A program made the translations under genes and the position numbers. The notes beneath the pieces were generated by a model. That model searched no databases and was not told the origin of the DNA. It was given only the letters and a program-made list of their open reading frames with translations. Shown one piece after another: positions 8,621 through 17,969 of a stretch of DNA of 64,000 nucleotides. The DNA is taken from positions 1,240,001 through 1,304,000 of the forward strand of contig CBDCBG010000006.1 of NCBI GenBank assembly GCA_965214325.1, given 5' to 3'. Source of the stretch: JAJEFO01 sp965214325. Its GTDB lineage: Bacteria; Pseudomonadota; Alphaproteobacteria; Rhodobacterales; Rhodobacteraceae. Numbering within the stretch: position 1 is the stretch's first letter; each line of letters opens with the position of its first letter.

Positions 8621-9985
8621 ATGACAAAGTCCATGCGCCTATCCTGCGCGAATTGCGGCGCCGTGCATGCAAAGTGGACCGGGCGCTGCGACGAATGCGG
8701 GGCCTGGAACTCGATTTCCGAGGATGCGCCGCTGTCGACCGGCCCAGGGTCCAAGGGTCTTGGCCCCGCACGCGGCAATGCCGTTTCGCTCAGCGACCTT
8801 GCGAGTGAAGACGATCCTCTTCCACGGGACCTCTCGGGCATGGCCGAGCTGGATCGGGTCCTCGGCGACGGGCTCGTTCCCGCAAGTGCCGTCCTTGTGG
8901 GCGGCGATCCGGGCATAGGCAAGTCGACGCTGCTTCTGCAAGCGGCGGCGGCCTATGCACGAAAGGGACTGCGGGCGATCTACATCTCGGGTGAGGAAGC
9001 TTCCAGCCAGATCAGGCTGCGCGCCAAGCGCCTCGGCCTGGCCGATGCTCCCGTGCAACTCGCCGTGGAAACCGACCTCCGGAACATCCTGACGACCCTG
9101 GAAGAGGAGAAACCGTCGGTCGCAGTCATCGACTCGATCCAGACCGTTTGGCTGGACACGGTCGCAAGCGCGCCGGGCTCGGTCTCGCAGGTGCGTGCGG
9201 CGGCACATGAGCTCACGTCATTCGCCAAGCGCAAGGGCATCAGCGTGGTGCTTTTGGGCCACGTCACCAAGGAAGGCCAGATTGCGGGCCCGCGCGTCAT
9301 CGAACACATGGTCGACACGGTGCTGTATTTCGAAGGAGAGCGCGGACACCAGTTCAGGATCCTGCGCGCAGTCAAGAACCGGTTCGGACCGGCGGACGAG
9401 ATCGGCGTATTCGAAATGACCGGCACCGGGCTGGCCGAAGTTGCGAATCCGTCCGCTCTGTTCCTCTCCGACCGCGACGCAGGCAGCCCCGGCACGTCGG
9501 TCTTTGCAGGCATCGAGGGCACACGGCCCGTCCTGTGCGAGATCCAGGCACTGATCTCCCCTGCTCCGGCGGGAAGCGCCAGGCGCTCGGTGGTCGGCTG
9601 GGACGGCGGCCGGCTTGCCATGGTCCTGGCGGTTCTTGAAGCGCGATGCGGCATTCCGTTTGCCGGGCTCGACGTCTACCTCAATGTCGCCGGCGGCCTC
9701 AGGATCACCGAGCCGGCCGCAGACCTTGCCGTCGCTGCAGCGCTGCTTTCCGCACGTGAGGACGTGCCCCTGCCCCCGCAATCGGTCGTCTTTGGGGAGA
9801 TCAGCCTGTCCGGCACGCTGAGGCCGGTCGGCCAGACGGAAGCCCGCTTGAAAGAGGCGGAAAAGCTCGGATTCGAATCCGCTATCCTGCCTGGCCGGAG
9901 CAAGTCGGGAACGGCAGCCCGAATGAAGGCTCAGGAGATGCCCGACCTTGCCACCCTGGTTGGAGAAGTGTTTGGGGCAGGATAG
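8621..9985 (+). CDS. radA: DNA repair protein RadA
   Basis: RadA (Sms) is a RecA-like ATPase that helps branch migration in recombination repair. The N-terminal zinc finger is present (CANCGAVHAKW and CDECGAWN, residues about 9-28), then Walker A GGDPGIGKST, the RadA-specific KNRFG motif (KNRFGPADEIG) and a C-terminal Lon-protease-like domain containing GLDVYLNVAGGLRI. Length 454 residues is normal. ATG 8621 places the start twelve residues before the finger. It begins the radA-cvpA-purF order that is conserved in many Alphaproteobacteria. Confidence 0.96.
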   Translation: MTKSMRLSCANCGAVHAKWTGRCDECGAWNSISEDAPLSTGPGSKGLGPARGNAVSLSDLASEDDPLPRDLSGMAELDRVLGDGLVPASAVLVGGDPGIGKSTLLLQAAAAYARKGLRAIYISGEEASSQIRLRAKRLGLADAPVQLAVETDLRNILTTLEEEKPSVAVIDSIQTVWLDTVASAPGSVSQVRAAAHELTSFAKRKGISVVLLGHVTKEGQIAGPRVIEHMVDTVLYFEGERGHQFRILRAVKNRFGPADEIGVFEMTGTGLAEVANPSALFLSDRDAGSPGTSVFAGIEGTRPVLCEIQALISPAPAGSARRSVVGWDGGRLAMVLAVLEARCGIPFAGLDVYLNVAGGLRITEPAADLAVAAALLSAREDVPLPPQSVVFGEISLSGTLRPVGQTEARLKEAEKLGFESAILPGRSKSGTAARMKAQEMPDLATLVGEVFGAG

Positions 9986-10015
9986 ACATCCACGAGGGAG
10001 CGACGAGACAAACGC

Positions 10016-10585
10016 ATGAACGGCTTCACCATCATCGACGGCGTCGTGGCGCTGGTCATCATAGTTTCCGCAATCCTCGCCTATTATCGGGGCTTTGTTC
10101 GTGAAACGCTGTCGGTCTGCGGCTGGATTCTGGCTGCGGTTCTGGGATACCTCTTGGCCCCCGCTGTCGAACCGTTGGTGAAGGAAATCCCCGTCGTCCG
10201 CAACGTGCTCGGCAATTCCTGCGAACTCACGCTGATTGTGGCCTTTGCTGCCGTTTTTGCAGCTTCCCTGATCGTCACGTCGATTCTGTCGCCCCTGTTT
10301 GCAGGAGCGGTCCAGCGTTCGGCGGTTGGAGGTGTCGACCAGGGAGTCGGCTTCCTGTTCGGCGTCTTGCGCGGCGCAATCCTGGTCGCCGTCGCCCTTG
10401 TGATCTATCAGCGGGGCATCGTGTCGGAATCGATGCACATCGTGGATGAAAGCCGCTCGATAGCTGTCTTCTCCGGGGTCACGGACTCGATAGACACGCA
10501 GGCGCCCGTCAACGCAATGAACTGGATTGCGCAACAATACGACCAGTTGGTCGCAAAGTGCTCAAGCCAGGGCGTCGACGCGTGA
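10016..10585 (+). CDS. cvpA: CvpA family membrane protein
   Basis: A 189-residue inner-membrane protein with four hydrophobic segments. The opening (TIIDGVVALVIIVSAILAYYRGF) matches the CvpA family, named for a role in colicin V production and later linked to envelope stress. Its place, 30 bases after radA and directly before purF, is the conserved location for this family. The ribosome site before ATG 10016 (GAGGGAGCGACG) is good. Confidence 0.9.
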   Translation: MNGFTIIDGVVALVIIVSAILAYYRGFVRETLSVCGWILAAVLGYLLAPAVEPLVKEIPVVRNVLGNSCELTLIVAFAAVFAASLIVTSILSPLFAGAVQRSAVGGVDQGVGFLFGVLRGAILVAVALVIYQRGIVSESMHIVDESRSIAVFSGVTDSIDTQAPVNAMNWIAQQYDQLVAKCSSQGVDA

Positions 10586-10830
10586 GTCCGTACCGTCCGG
10601 AGAACCGGCGTTCATTTCCGGTCCCCGGCCTCTCGCCCCGGGAAGGAGTGAGACCCATCCGGAGAGATCGAACCAACCTTGTCATGACTGCGTGACGGGG
10701 ACGCACATGCGCGCTATGCCGCCGGGCGGCGAGCAATGCCGAACGACAACACGAAATGGCAAATGGCCGCGTGACTCGCCCGTCGCGAAACGCTAATAGA
10801 AGGCTGCGCTGCCGCCAATTCGAGACGGGC

Positions 10831-12312
10831 ATGTCCGAACCCACTCTGCCTCGACTCCAGACGACCCATCCGTTCGACGACGACAAGCTTCGCGAGGAGT
10901 GCGGCATATTTGGCGTCAGTGGCGTGACGGACGCGGCAAGTTTCGTGGCGCTCGGGCTGCATGCGCTCCAGCATCGCGGACAGGAAGCTGGCGGAATCGT
11001 CTCCCATGAACCAAGCAAGGGCTTCCATTCCGCACGTCGCATGGGCCTCGTGCGCGACACGTTCACCAATCAGTCCGTGATGGACACGCTTCGCGGAGAA
11101 CTGGCCATCGGTCATGTGCGGTATTCGACCGCTGGCTCCAAGGGGCCTGCCGACATCAGGGACGTGCAACCGTTCGTCGGTGAATTCTCCATGGGTGAAG
11201 CGGCCATCGCGCATAACGGGAACATCACGAATGCCGTGGCGTTGCGCCGCGAACTCATTGAGCGCGGCTCGATTTTCCAGTCCGGCACGGACAGCGAATG
11301 CATCATTCACCTGATGGCCAGATCGCTGCAACAGTCGGTGCCTGAGCGGATGAAGGATGCGTTGAGGCGGGTCGAAGGCGCATATTCGGTGGTTGCCATG
11401 ACCCGCACCAAGCTGATCGGTGTCCGCGATCCCCTGGGCGTTCGCCCGCTGGTATTGGGCCGTGTCGGCGGCGAAGGCTGGGCGCTGGCATCCGAATCCT
11501 GTGCACTGGACATCATCGGCGCCGAATTCGTGCGCGAGATCGAGCCTGGCGAGATGGTGGTCATCGAGGAAAACGATGTTTCCAGCCGCATGCCGTTCGA
11601 GCGGCGCGCGTCGCGTTTCTGCATCTTCGAGCACGTTTACTTCTCGCGCCCCGACAGCCAGATGAACGGCCGCTCGATCTACGAGACCAGATCCGCGATC
11701 GGCGCGGAACTGGCCAAGGAAGCGCCGGTTGACGCCGACCTGGTCTGCCCTGTTCCGGACAGCGGAACGCCCGCAGCGATCGGCTACAGCCGGGAAAGCG
11801 GAATTCCCTACGCCATGGGAATCGTGCGAAACCAGTACATGGGCCGGACCTTCATCGAACCGACCGAGCAGATTCGAAACATGGGCGTGCGCCTGAAGCT
11901 CAACGTCAACCGCGCGCTCGTCGCCGGAAAGCGGCTCGTGCTGGTTGATGACAGCGTCGTGCGCGGCACAACCTCGCTCAAGATCAAGGAAATGATCCTG
12001 GACGCCGGCGCAAGGGAGGTACATTTTCGAATTGCCTCGCCGCCGACTGCGTGGCCCTGCTTCTACGGCGTGGACACGCCGAATCGGGAGAACCTCCTCG
12101 CCGCGACCATGAGCGAAGCGGAGATGTGCCGTCACCTGGGCGTCACGTCGCTCAAGTTCATTTCGCTTGACGGCCTTTACCGGGCGGTTGGCGAGGCCGG
12201 GGGACGGAACTCCGAAAGCCCGCAATATTGCGATGCCTGCTTTTCGGGCGACTACCCCGTGGCACCGTCCGACCAGATCGAGAAGGGATTCGCGCTCAAG
12301 GCTGCTGAATGA
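10831..12312 (+). CDS. purF: Amidophosphoribosyltransferase (glutamine PRPP amidotransferase)
   Basis: First committed enzyme of purine synthesis: PRPP plus glutamine to 5-phosphoribosylamine. The N-terminal nucleophile cysteine is in EECGIFGV, preceded by a propeptide of about 24 residues that is removed in this family. The PRPP loop is visible (RLVLVDDSVVRGTT). Cysteines in RFCIFEHVYF, WPCFYGVDTP and YCDACFSGDYP match the four ligands of the 4Fe-4S cluster of the Bacillus-type enzyme. I chose ATG 10831 (493 residues, normal length); the frame is open to 10756 but that part has no family match. Region 10586-10830 upstream shows no other gene. Confidence 0.95.
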   Translation: MSEPTLPRLQTTHPFDDDKLREECGIFGVSGVTDAASFVALGLHALQHRGQEAGGIVSHEPSKGFHSARRMGLVRDTFTNQSVMDTLRGELAIGHVRYSTAGSKGPADIRDVQPFVGEFSMGEAAIAHNGNITNAVALRRELIERGSIFQSGTDSECIIHLMARSLQQSVPERMKDALRRVEGAYSVVAMTRTKLIGVRDPLGVRPLVLGRVGGEGWALASESCALDIIGAEFVREIEPGEMVVIEENDVSSRMPFERRASRFCIFEHVYFSRPDSQMNGRSIYETRSAIGAELAKEAPVDADLVCPVPDSGTPAAIGYSRESGIPYAMGIVRNQYMGRTFIEPTEQIRNMGVRLKLNVNRALVAGKRLVLVDDSVVRGTTSLKIKEMILDAGAREVHFRIASPPTAWPCFYGVDTPNRENLLAATMSEAEMCRHLGVTSLKFISLDGLYRAVGEAGGRNSESPQYCDACFSGDYPVAPSDQIEKGFALKAAE

Positions 12313-12829
12313 ATCTGGAAAATCCGCCCTCGCATGCTCAGAAAGCCAGGAGAGTCAAACTTGTCCACAGTTGCCTCTGGCAAGTGGTCAAAATGAAGAC
12401 CTTCCGTTTCGAAGGCGCTGCCGAATGGTGAAATCCAAGCGGATCATGTACCCCCACTTCCAGTCCGAAGTGCCACGATTGCCTTGCACCGTGAGACTCG
12501 GTCGCTTGTTATGCGTGGCAAGGACGTTGACGCGTCGTCCGCTCAGTCAGGAGCGACCGCATGGCCATCGCAAGCACGGCACACCGGCAGGTTACCGCGT
12601 CCTCCCGCAGAGGCGGGGCACGCGGCGCCTGCTCGAGCGGGTGCTCGAGGACCAGCGGCAGCTCTGGAACGCCGCGCTCGAGGAACGCGTCGAGCGCCAT
12701 CGGAAGATCGGCAGGAGCCTCACGTCTTTCGACCAGTGAAAGGCGCTGACGGAGTGCCGCCGGGACCTGCCCGAGATGGCGTCGGCACCGGTGGCCGTCC
12801 AGCGCGGCACGCTCAAGCGCCCGGACGAG

Positions 12830-15308
12830 CAATGGCATTTCCTTAAGGATTTGGCGTCATTTCCTTAAGGAGTCGCGCCTTTTCGCAGCAGGGGGCCCTG
12901 CCTTTCCGGAGATTTTCCGGCTTCAGGCTGCGGCCTTTCTCCTTCGGGTCCACTTGCTGACCGGCTTCATCGATTTCCTGGGATACGACCGTCCCGGCCG
13001 GAGCCGGCCGCGCACCTTGAGGATTCCCTCGGCCATCCGGGTCACGGCCTGCGCGACGGCTTCGGCCTGCGCGAGCAGCATCTCCTCGATGTTGGCGGCC
13101 ACGATCGCGATCGCGTTTCTGAAGTTCACGGCCTGGCGTTCCTTTCCCTGCTCGCGGATGTCTGCGAGCAGGTCGTCGCCATGCCCGGAAAGCAGCCGCG
13201 TCATGGCGATCAGGTTGAAGTGGGCGTAGAGTTCCTGGCGCACGCCGCGCTCGGTCCGGCCGTGGAACTCGTCCACCGCGATGGTTCGCTTCGAGACCTT
13301 GTACAGCTCCTCGATTCCCCACCGTCCATGGTAGAGATGGCCAAGATCCTCGGCGGAGACGTGGCCGGCATCGAGCAGTGTCGTGACGAGATGGCAGTCG
13401 TCGCCGTCCGTCTTGCAGCGGACCAGCCGGAGGTCGACCGGATCGAAGCGCTCGCCGGGCCGACGTTCGGCAAGCTCTCGCTGCGTGTCCGGTCCCGGGG
13501 CGGCGGTGACGACGGTCTCGGTGCGGTCGCCCTCCATGAAGTCCCTGAAGGCGCCCACGCGGTTGCGCTGGAGCCGGAACACCGGATGGGCGCCCGTGCG
13601 GATGACGGCGTACAGGAGCTCGAACGAGAAGTGTCCCCGGTCGAACACGACGACGTCGCCGGCCTCCAGGGCGTGCAGGTGGCCCATGGCCGCGGCCCGC
13701 TCGCAGGCGCGGGCGGAGAGCGAGAAGTCGACCGGGACCTTGGTGTCGAGCCGGTACAGGCAGGACACCAGCCCCTGCGGATAGCGGGCGCCGCCGTGCG
13801 GGAGCGGGTAGCCGGCATCGACCAGCGTCCGGGGCAGGTTCATCTTCGTTCCGTCGACCGCGAACGGGCGGCGGCCCTTCCAGCGCCCGCCCTCGCCGCC
13901 GTGGCGGAGGATCTCGCGGTGAAGGTCCAGGAACAGCTCCTCGTGCACCCTTTGCCGGGCCTTGCAGATCGACGAGGCGGCCACCGGCTCGCGTTGAGGC
14001 AGGGCGATCCCCAGCTTGCGGCACTGCTCCCAGAGCTCGGCGGTCACGGTCGCGTAGCCCTTCTCCCCCCGCGACAGGACCAGCCGGAACACGAACAGCA
14101 TCACGATGAGGCTGTTGAGGACCCGCCGCCGCTTCATCCAGCGGCGGTCGTGCGCGTCGGCCAGCGCCGTGGCGGCGTCGACGACCTGCAGCCACGCCGC
14201 GACCAGCGGATCGTCCCGGTCGGGACGCGGCGGGCGCGGCGAGCGTGCCGGAGCCGCGCGCCCCTGGAGGACGTCGCGGAAGTCCCGGCCGAGGGGAAGG
14301 ACGAGGATCTCCTTCGCCGGCTTCGCCCGCCGGCCCGACTTCCGGCCGGCGGTCATTCCGATGCGCTCCCAGTTGGCGGCGCGGTAGCACGCCCCGTCGA
14401 AGCGCGTCGGGTCGATGAACGTCTCGCACAGCACGGGGCGGCAGCCGTGGCGGCGCTCCCACTCCCCGGGAAGGCGGGCCGCCGCCATGCCGAGGACCCG
14501 CGAGGCAAGGTTCGTCACGGCCACCCATGGAAACACGATGAAGCGGGAATTGCCCAGCACCAGGTGCAGCCGGCGCTCGCGGTCCGGTCCGCTCCATCCG
14601 ATCCATTCGTCGCGCGCCGGCAGCGTCCGCGACGCCGCCTCGAACAGCAGGCAGCCGAGGCGGCGGCCGTCACGGTCCAGGACGAACCAGCGCAGGTGCG
14701 GGCCGAACGGGCGCGGACAGCCCAGGCAGTGATGGCGGTCGACAAGCTCGTTCCACTCCGCCTTCTCGTCGGGACCGTCCGCGGCGTGCAGCGACAGAGG
14801 CTCGAGGGCGGACAGCTCGCAGGCGATCTCCGGCTGCGGGTCCGATGCCGCCGTGTGGCAGATCGGCGGCAGCGCGCCGGAGCCGGTGCTCCGCTTCTCC
14901 GGAAGCGTCAGGATCCCGAACCCCTCCAGCTGCTCCAGCATGCGGAGGCAGGCCGACACGCGGTAGTCGCCCTTGGGCGTGTTCCAGTTCAGGTGCTCGC
15001 AGATCGTCTTCGCGAGCTCGTTGCGGGTGTTGTTGGGAAGCAGCGCCACCGTCTCCTGGATGTCGGCGATCTGGCGCCGCGTCAGGCGGCGGCCGAAAAA
15101 GGTGGTCGTCTCAAGGCGCTCGATCCGCGGATCCATCGCTCCCGCTCCGGAAGATGTAGTGTCCCGCAGCCTGGATTGCACGGACCGGCGGAAGTGTCAA
15201 CCCCCCTGTGCCAAAAAATCCGCACCGGCGCCGACTGCCATGGAACAACGGCCTCGCGGGAGCGAAAGAAAGTCCGGCCAGACCTTGCGGTCAAAAGAAA
15301 TGCCATTG
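12830..15308 (-). mobile_element. IS4-family element inserted in tnpB
   Basis: Bounded by 12-bp perfect inverted ends, CAATGGCATTTC at 12830-12841 and its complement at 15297-15308. It is flanked by a 10-bp direct repeat CCCGGACGAG (12820-12829 and 15309-15318), which lies at the same codon position (PDE) of the interrupted tnpB. Removing 12830-15318 restores the tnpB reading. A 10-13 bp duplication and CA ends fit IS4-group elements. At 2,479 bp it is longer than the usual 1.4-1.6 kb because of the extended transposase gene it carries on the minus strand. Confidence 0.88.
12923..15136 (-). CDS. IS4-type transposase with N-terminal DruA/DUF4338 region
   Basis: A 737-residue protein. Residues 1 to about 300 resemble DUF4338, the DruA-type domain: the segments GNSRFIVFPWVAVTNLASRV, RRHGCRPVLCETFIDPTRF and CYRAANWERIG are its recognisable core. 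The remaining part is an IS4-type DDE transposase: first Asp in AVDGTKMNLP, second in VVFDRGHFSFELL, Glu in HGRWGIEELYKVSKRTIAVD. ATG 15136 is preceded by GGAGCGGGAGCG; a GTG at 15181 is a longer alternative. The gene appears intact and fills the element. Whether the DruA part binds DNA or serves another role in transposition is unknown. Confidence 0.85.
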   Translation of the reverse strand: MDPRIERLETTTFFGRRLTRRQIADIQETVALLPNNTRNELAKTICEHLNWNTPKGDYRVSACLRMLEQLEGFGILTLPEKRSTGSGALPPICHTAASDPQPEIACELSALEPLSLHAADGPDEKAEWNELVDRHHCLGCPRPFGPHLRWFVLDRDGRRLGCLLFEAASRTLPARDEWIGWSGPDRERRLHLVLGNSRFIVFPWVAVTNLASRVLGMAAARLPGEWERRHGCRPVLCETFIDPTRFDGACYRAANWERIGMTAGRKSGRRAKPAKEILVLPLGRDFRDVLQGRAAPARSPRPPRPDRDDPLVAAWLQVVDAATALADAHDRRWMKRRRVLNSLIVMLFVFRLVLSRGEKGYATVTAELWEQCRKLGIALPQREPVAASSICKARQRVHEELFLDLHREILRHGGEGGRWKGRRPFAVDGTKMNLPRTLVDAGYPLPHGGARYPQGLVSCLYRLDTKVPVDFSLSARACERAAAMGHLHALEAGDVVVFDRGHFSFELLYAVIRTGAHPVFRLQRNRVGAFRDFMEGDRTETVVTAAPGPDTQRELAERRPGERFDPVDLRLVRCKTDGDDCHLVTTLLDAGHVSAEDLGHLYHGRWGIEELYKVSKRTIAVDEFHGRTERGVRQELYAHFNLIAMTRLLSGHGDDLLADIREQGKERQAVNFRNAIAIVAANIEEMLLAQAEAVAQAVTRMAEGILKVRGRLRPGRSYPRKSMKPVSKWTRRRKAAA

Positions 15309-16200
15309 CCCGGACGAGGCCTTCAAGGGGTTCTTCCGTCGCGTCAAGGCGGGAGGGACACCGGGATTCCCTCGCTGCAAGGGACGCCGCTTCTTCGATT
15401 GCATCAGCGTCGTCTCCGGCATCAAGGTCAGGGGCGGCAATCTGCATGTCCCCGGCCTCGGGGCGCAGGCAATCCGCCGGAAGGGCGGCAACCCGCATCT
15501 CGGCGCCAGGCCGGTCTCCGCCGTCCTCAAGCGCACGGGCGGGCGCCGGCGTGCCATCGTCCGCTTCGCGGTCGAGGAACCGGCCGGCAACGGATGCGCG
15601 ATCGGCCTTGACCGGAACGGCGGCCAGGTGGCGGACAGCGAGGGCGGACTGCACGAGATGCCGGACATGGACCGGCGCCTGGCGAAGATGCGCCGCAAGA
15701 TCGCGAACCGCCTCCGCAACTGGCATCATCACGTGTCGCGCAAGCTGGCGGCGAAGGCCGGTACGATCGCCATCGAGGGCCCCAGCGTGAGGGCCATGAC
15801 GAAGAGCGCCAAGGGCACCGTCGAGGAGCCGGGTGCGAACGTCCCGCAGAAGTGCGGCCTCAACCGCATCATCCTGACCACGGGCTGGACGGCGCTGGAG
15901 GCGACGCTCGACTGCAAGGTCGCGAACGTGATTGCCGTTCCGGCGCGCGACACGTCACGAACATGCCACGAGTGCGGGGCGGTCAAACGCCGCTCACGCA
16001 GAACTCGGGACGAATTCATCTGCATTGACTGCGGTCAAGCGGCCCATGCCGACATCAACGCGGCGAAGAACATCCTGGACCGCGCCTTCGGCGCAGGTTC
16101 GGGAGGCGGCGAGGCGTCCGGAATGGACGCATCTGCGCGACGAGGAGCGTTGGCATTGGCCACTTCAAAGAGCCGTGTAATCAGTGCGAACGCGGCCTGA

Positions 16201-16685
16201 TGGCACTCTCGCGTAGAGATTCCGTAATCCAATTGCCGAGGCGGGAGCGGGCCGTGCCGCACCGGCTACGGCAAGACGGTCAGATCCCACGTCAGAAACG
16301 CCGTGGCAAGGCTGGGATCAGCCAGGAAGCTGGCCGCGACCGCAAAGGCGGCGATGCTGGGGATGCAGCATTGACCGGCTTCGCCGCGCACCATCGCCAG
16401 TTGCCGCAACGAAGCCCGTAACGTCTCTTGCCGCCGCCACGCTTCGCGTGAGCGGCTAAGCGGCCGACGGAACATCGGCGACGAGCGATACAGAATGCCG
16501 GCATGGCTGCCCAAGGTCGAATCCCCGTCCTCTTCCGGCCAAGCGAACCGCGGCAATTGGGCGGGCCAGGAACAAGACCCGCGCGAACCGCGTCGAACGC
16601 CGGTCACAATCACCGCGACACAGCCATGAAATGGATTGACCCCGCGCCGCTGCGCGGCCATTGAATGGCGCAAATCGGAGCAATC
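16201..16685. other. Region between tnpB remnant and lolC
   Basis: About 485 bp. The first 80 bases should contain the right end of the tnpB element (a small GCCGT...ACGGC inverted repeat is present near 16250-16275), where TnpB elements usually encode their guide RNA, but I could not define its boundary. The remainder has a minus-strand open frame of 135 codons with no family match, which I judge non-coding. The lolC promoter must lie here; a GGAG ribosome site is at 16678-16681. Confidence 0.4.
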
Positions 16686-17969
16686 ATGGCAAGCCCGTCG
16701 CCGTTCGCAGCTTATGAGTTCCTGATCGCCTGGCGGTACCTTCGCGCGAAGCGGGCCGAGGGCGGGGCCAGCGTAATGACCTGGATCAGCCTGATCGGCA
16801 TCACCCTGGCGGTCGCGGCGCTCATCATCACGCTTGCAGTGCGCTCGGGATTTCGCGACGAGTTCGTCTCGACAATCCTAGGCGCAAACGCCCACGTCAC
16901 CGTCTATTCCAGGAGCCACGTCACCGAAGGCGGCAACGTCACGGACGTGATACCGGACTACGCGGACTGGGCTGAACGGATCCGCGCGGTCGAGGGCGTC
17001 ACCCGTGCCGCACCCCTGATCAGGGGCCAGGTGATGGCGGTGCACCGCGGCGAGACCAGCGGCATGGATGTCTTTGGCATCGCAGGACATGACCTGGAGC
17101 GGATTCCACGCATCGCGAATCCAGATACGGCCCAGGGCATGATCAAGGACTTCGACCGGGGCATCGCGATCGGGAAAGAGGCAGCGCGATGGCTCGGCGT
17201 GACCATCGGAGACGTCGTTCGCCTCATCAATCCGGAAGGCGTGAAGAGCCCCTTTGGCACAAGCCCGCGAGTGAACGAATACGAAGTCGTCTATATCTTC
17301 AGTTCAGGGCGCTACGACATCGACCGAACCCGGGCGTACCTGCCGTTCACGGAAGCCCAGGCCTATTTCAACAGGGAAGGCGTGGCGGACGAAATCGAGG
17401 TGAACGTTGTCGAGCCGGAGTCCATTGAATCCGTTTCCTCCCTGCTTCGGGAGGCGGGAGGCGAGCGGGCCCGGATCTGGACATGGAAGGACTCCGCTGG
17501 CGGCTTCCTCAGGGCGCTTGAGGTCGAAGACACCGTGATGTTCGTGCTGATGAGCGTCCTTGTCCTCATCGCGTCCATGAACATCATCAGCGGACTGGTC
17601 ATGCTCGTCAAGAACAAGGGCCGGGACATCGGCATCCTTCGGACCATCGGGCTCACCCAGGGCGCCGTCATGAGGGTGTTCTTCCTGACGGGCGCGCTCA
17701 TCGGCACTCTCGGCACACTCTTCGGCGTCATTCTCGGCTGTCTTTTCGCGATCTATTTCGACCCTATCCTCGCCTTCGTTAACGGAGTCACGGGCGGCGG
17801 GGTCTGGGAAGCCTCGGTGCGCGGCATCTACCGTCTTCCGGCGAAGCTGGAACTGAATGACGTGCTCGCCGCCGTCGGGCTTTCGCTGACGCTTTCATGG
17901 GGCATCACGCTCTTCCCCGCACGGCGCGCCGCCCGAATGAACCCGGTCGAGGCTCTCCGCCATGAGTGA
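16686..17969 (+). CDS. lolC: Lipoprotein-releasing ABC transporter permease LolC/LolE
   Basis: Inner-membrane subunit that, with LolD, extracts lipoproteins for transfer to the carrier LolA. It has 427 residues from ATG 16686 (GGAG five bases upstream; ATG at 16665 is less well placed). The N-terminal pattern FLIAWRYLRAKRAEGGASVM followed by one transmembrane helix, a large periplasmic region, and three C-terminal helices starting DTVMFVLMSVLVLIASMNII is that of the LolC/E family. The FtsX-like end FPARRAARMNPVEALRHE is typical. It overlaps lolD by 8 bases. Confidence 0.94.
   Translation: MASPSPFAAYEFLIAWRYLRAKRAEGGASVMTWISLIGITLAVAALIITLAVRSGFRDEFVSTILGANAHVTVYSRSHVTEGGNVTDVIPDYADWAERIRAVEGVTRAAPLIRGQVMAVHRGETSGMDVFGIAGHDLERIPRIANPDTAQGMIKDFDRGIAIGKEAARWLGVTIGDVVRLINPEGVKSPFGTSPRVNEYEVVYIFSSGRYDIDRTRAYLPFTEAQAYFNREGVADEIEVNVVEPESIESVSSLLREAGGERARIWTWKDSAGGFLRALEVEDTVMFVLMSVLVLIASMNIISGLVMLVKNKGRDIGILRTIGLTQGAVMRVFFLTGALIGTLGTLFGVILGCLFAIYFDPILAFVNGVTGGGVWEASVRGIYRLPAKLELNDVLAAVGLSLTLSWGITLFPARRAARMNPVEALRHE

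Larger units (their letters stand above)
12567..16200 (+). pseudogene. tnpB: TnpB (IS200/IS605-type) gene, decayed and split by an IS4-type element
   Basis: The N-terminal piece (12567-12829) reads, in the frame of 12600, GYRVLPQRRG, LLERVLEDQRQLWNAALEER, then a TGA at 12737 after SLTSFDQ, and continues KALTECRRDLPEM to LKRPDE. The C-terminal piece resumes at 15309 with PDEAFKGFFRRVKAG and runs to 16200. Between them sits an insertion element. The C-terminal part keeps the RuvC-type residues (GLDRNG, IAIEGPSV, HADINAAKN) and the zinc finger (CHECG, CIDCG). Compared with the usual family layout the segment EMPDMDRRLAKMRRKIANR is short, suggesting an internal deletion. With a frameshift near the start, one stop and one insertion it cannot be functional. 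No TnpA is present, as in IS1341-type elements. Confidence 0.8.

Noticed and set aside
13181..15790. 869-codon plus-strand frame across the IS4-type element
   Set aside because: Crosses the element boundary into tnpB in a different phase and is antisense to a transposase with full DDE motifs.
16500..16530. GGTCGAATCCCCG resembling a tRNA T-arm
   Set aside because: No pairing T-stem, anticodon arm or acceptor stem could be built around it.
16266..16673. 135-codon minus-strand frame upstream of lolC
   Set aside because: No ribosome site, no family resemblance, and it would overlap the lolC promoter region.
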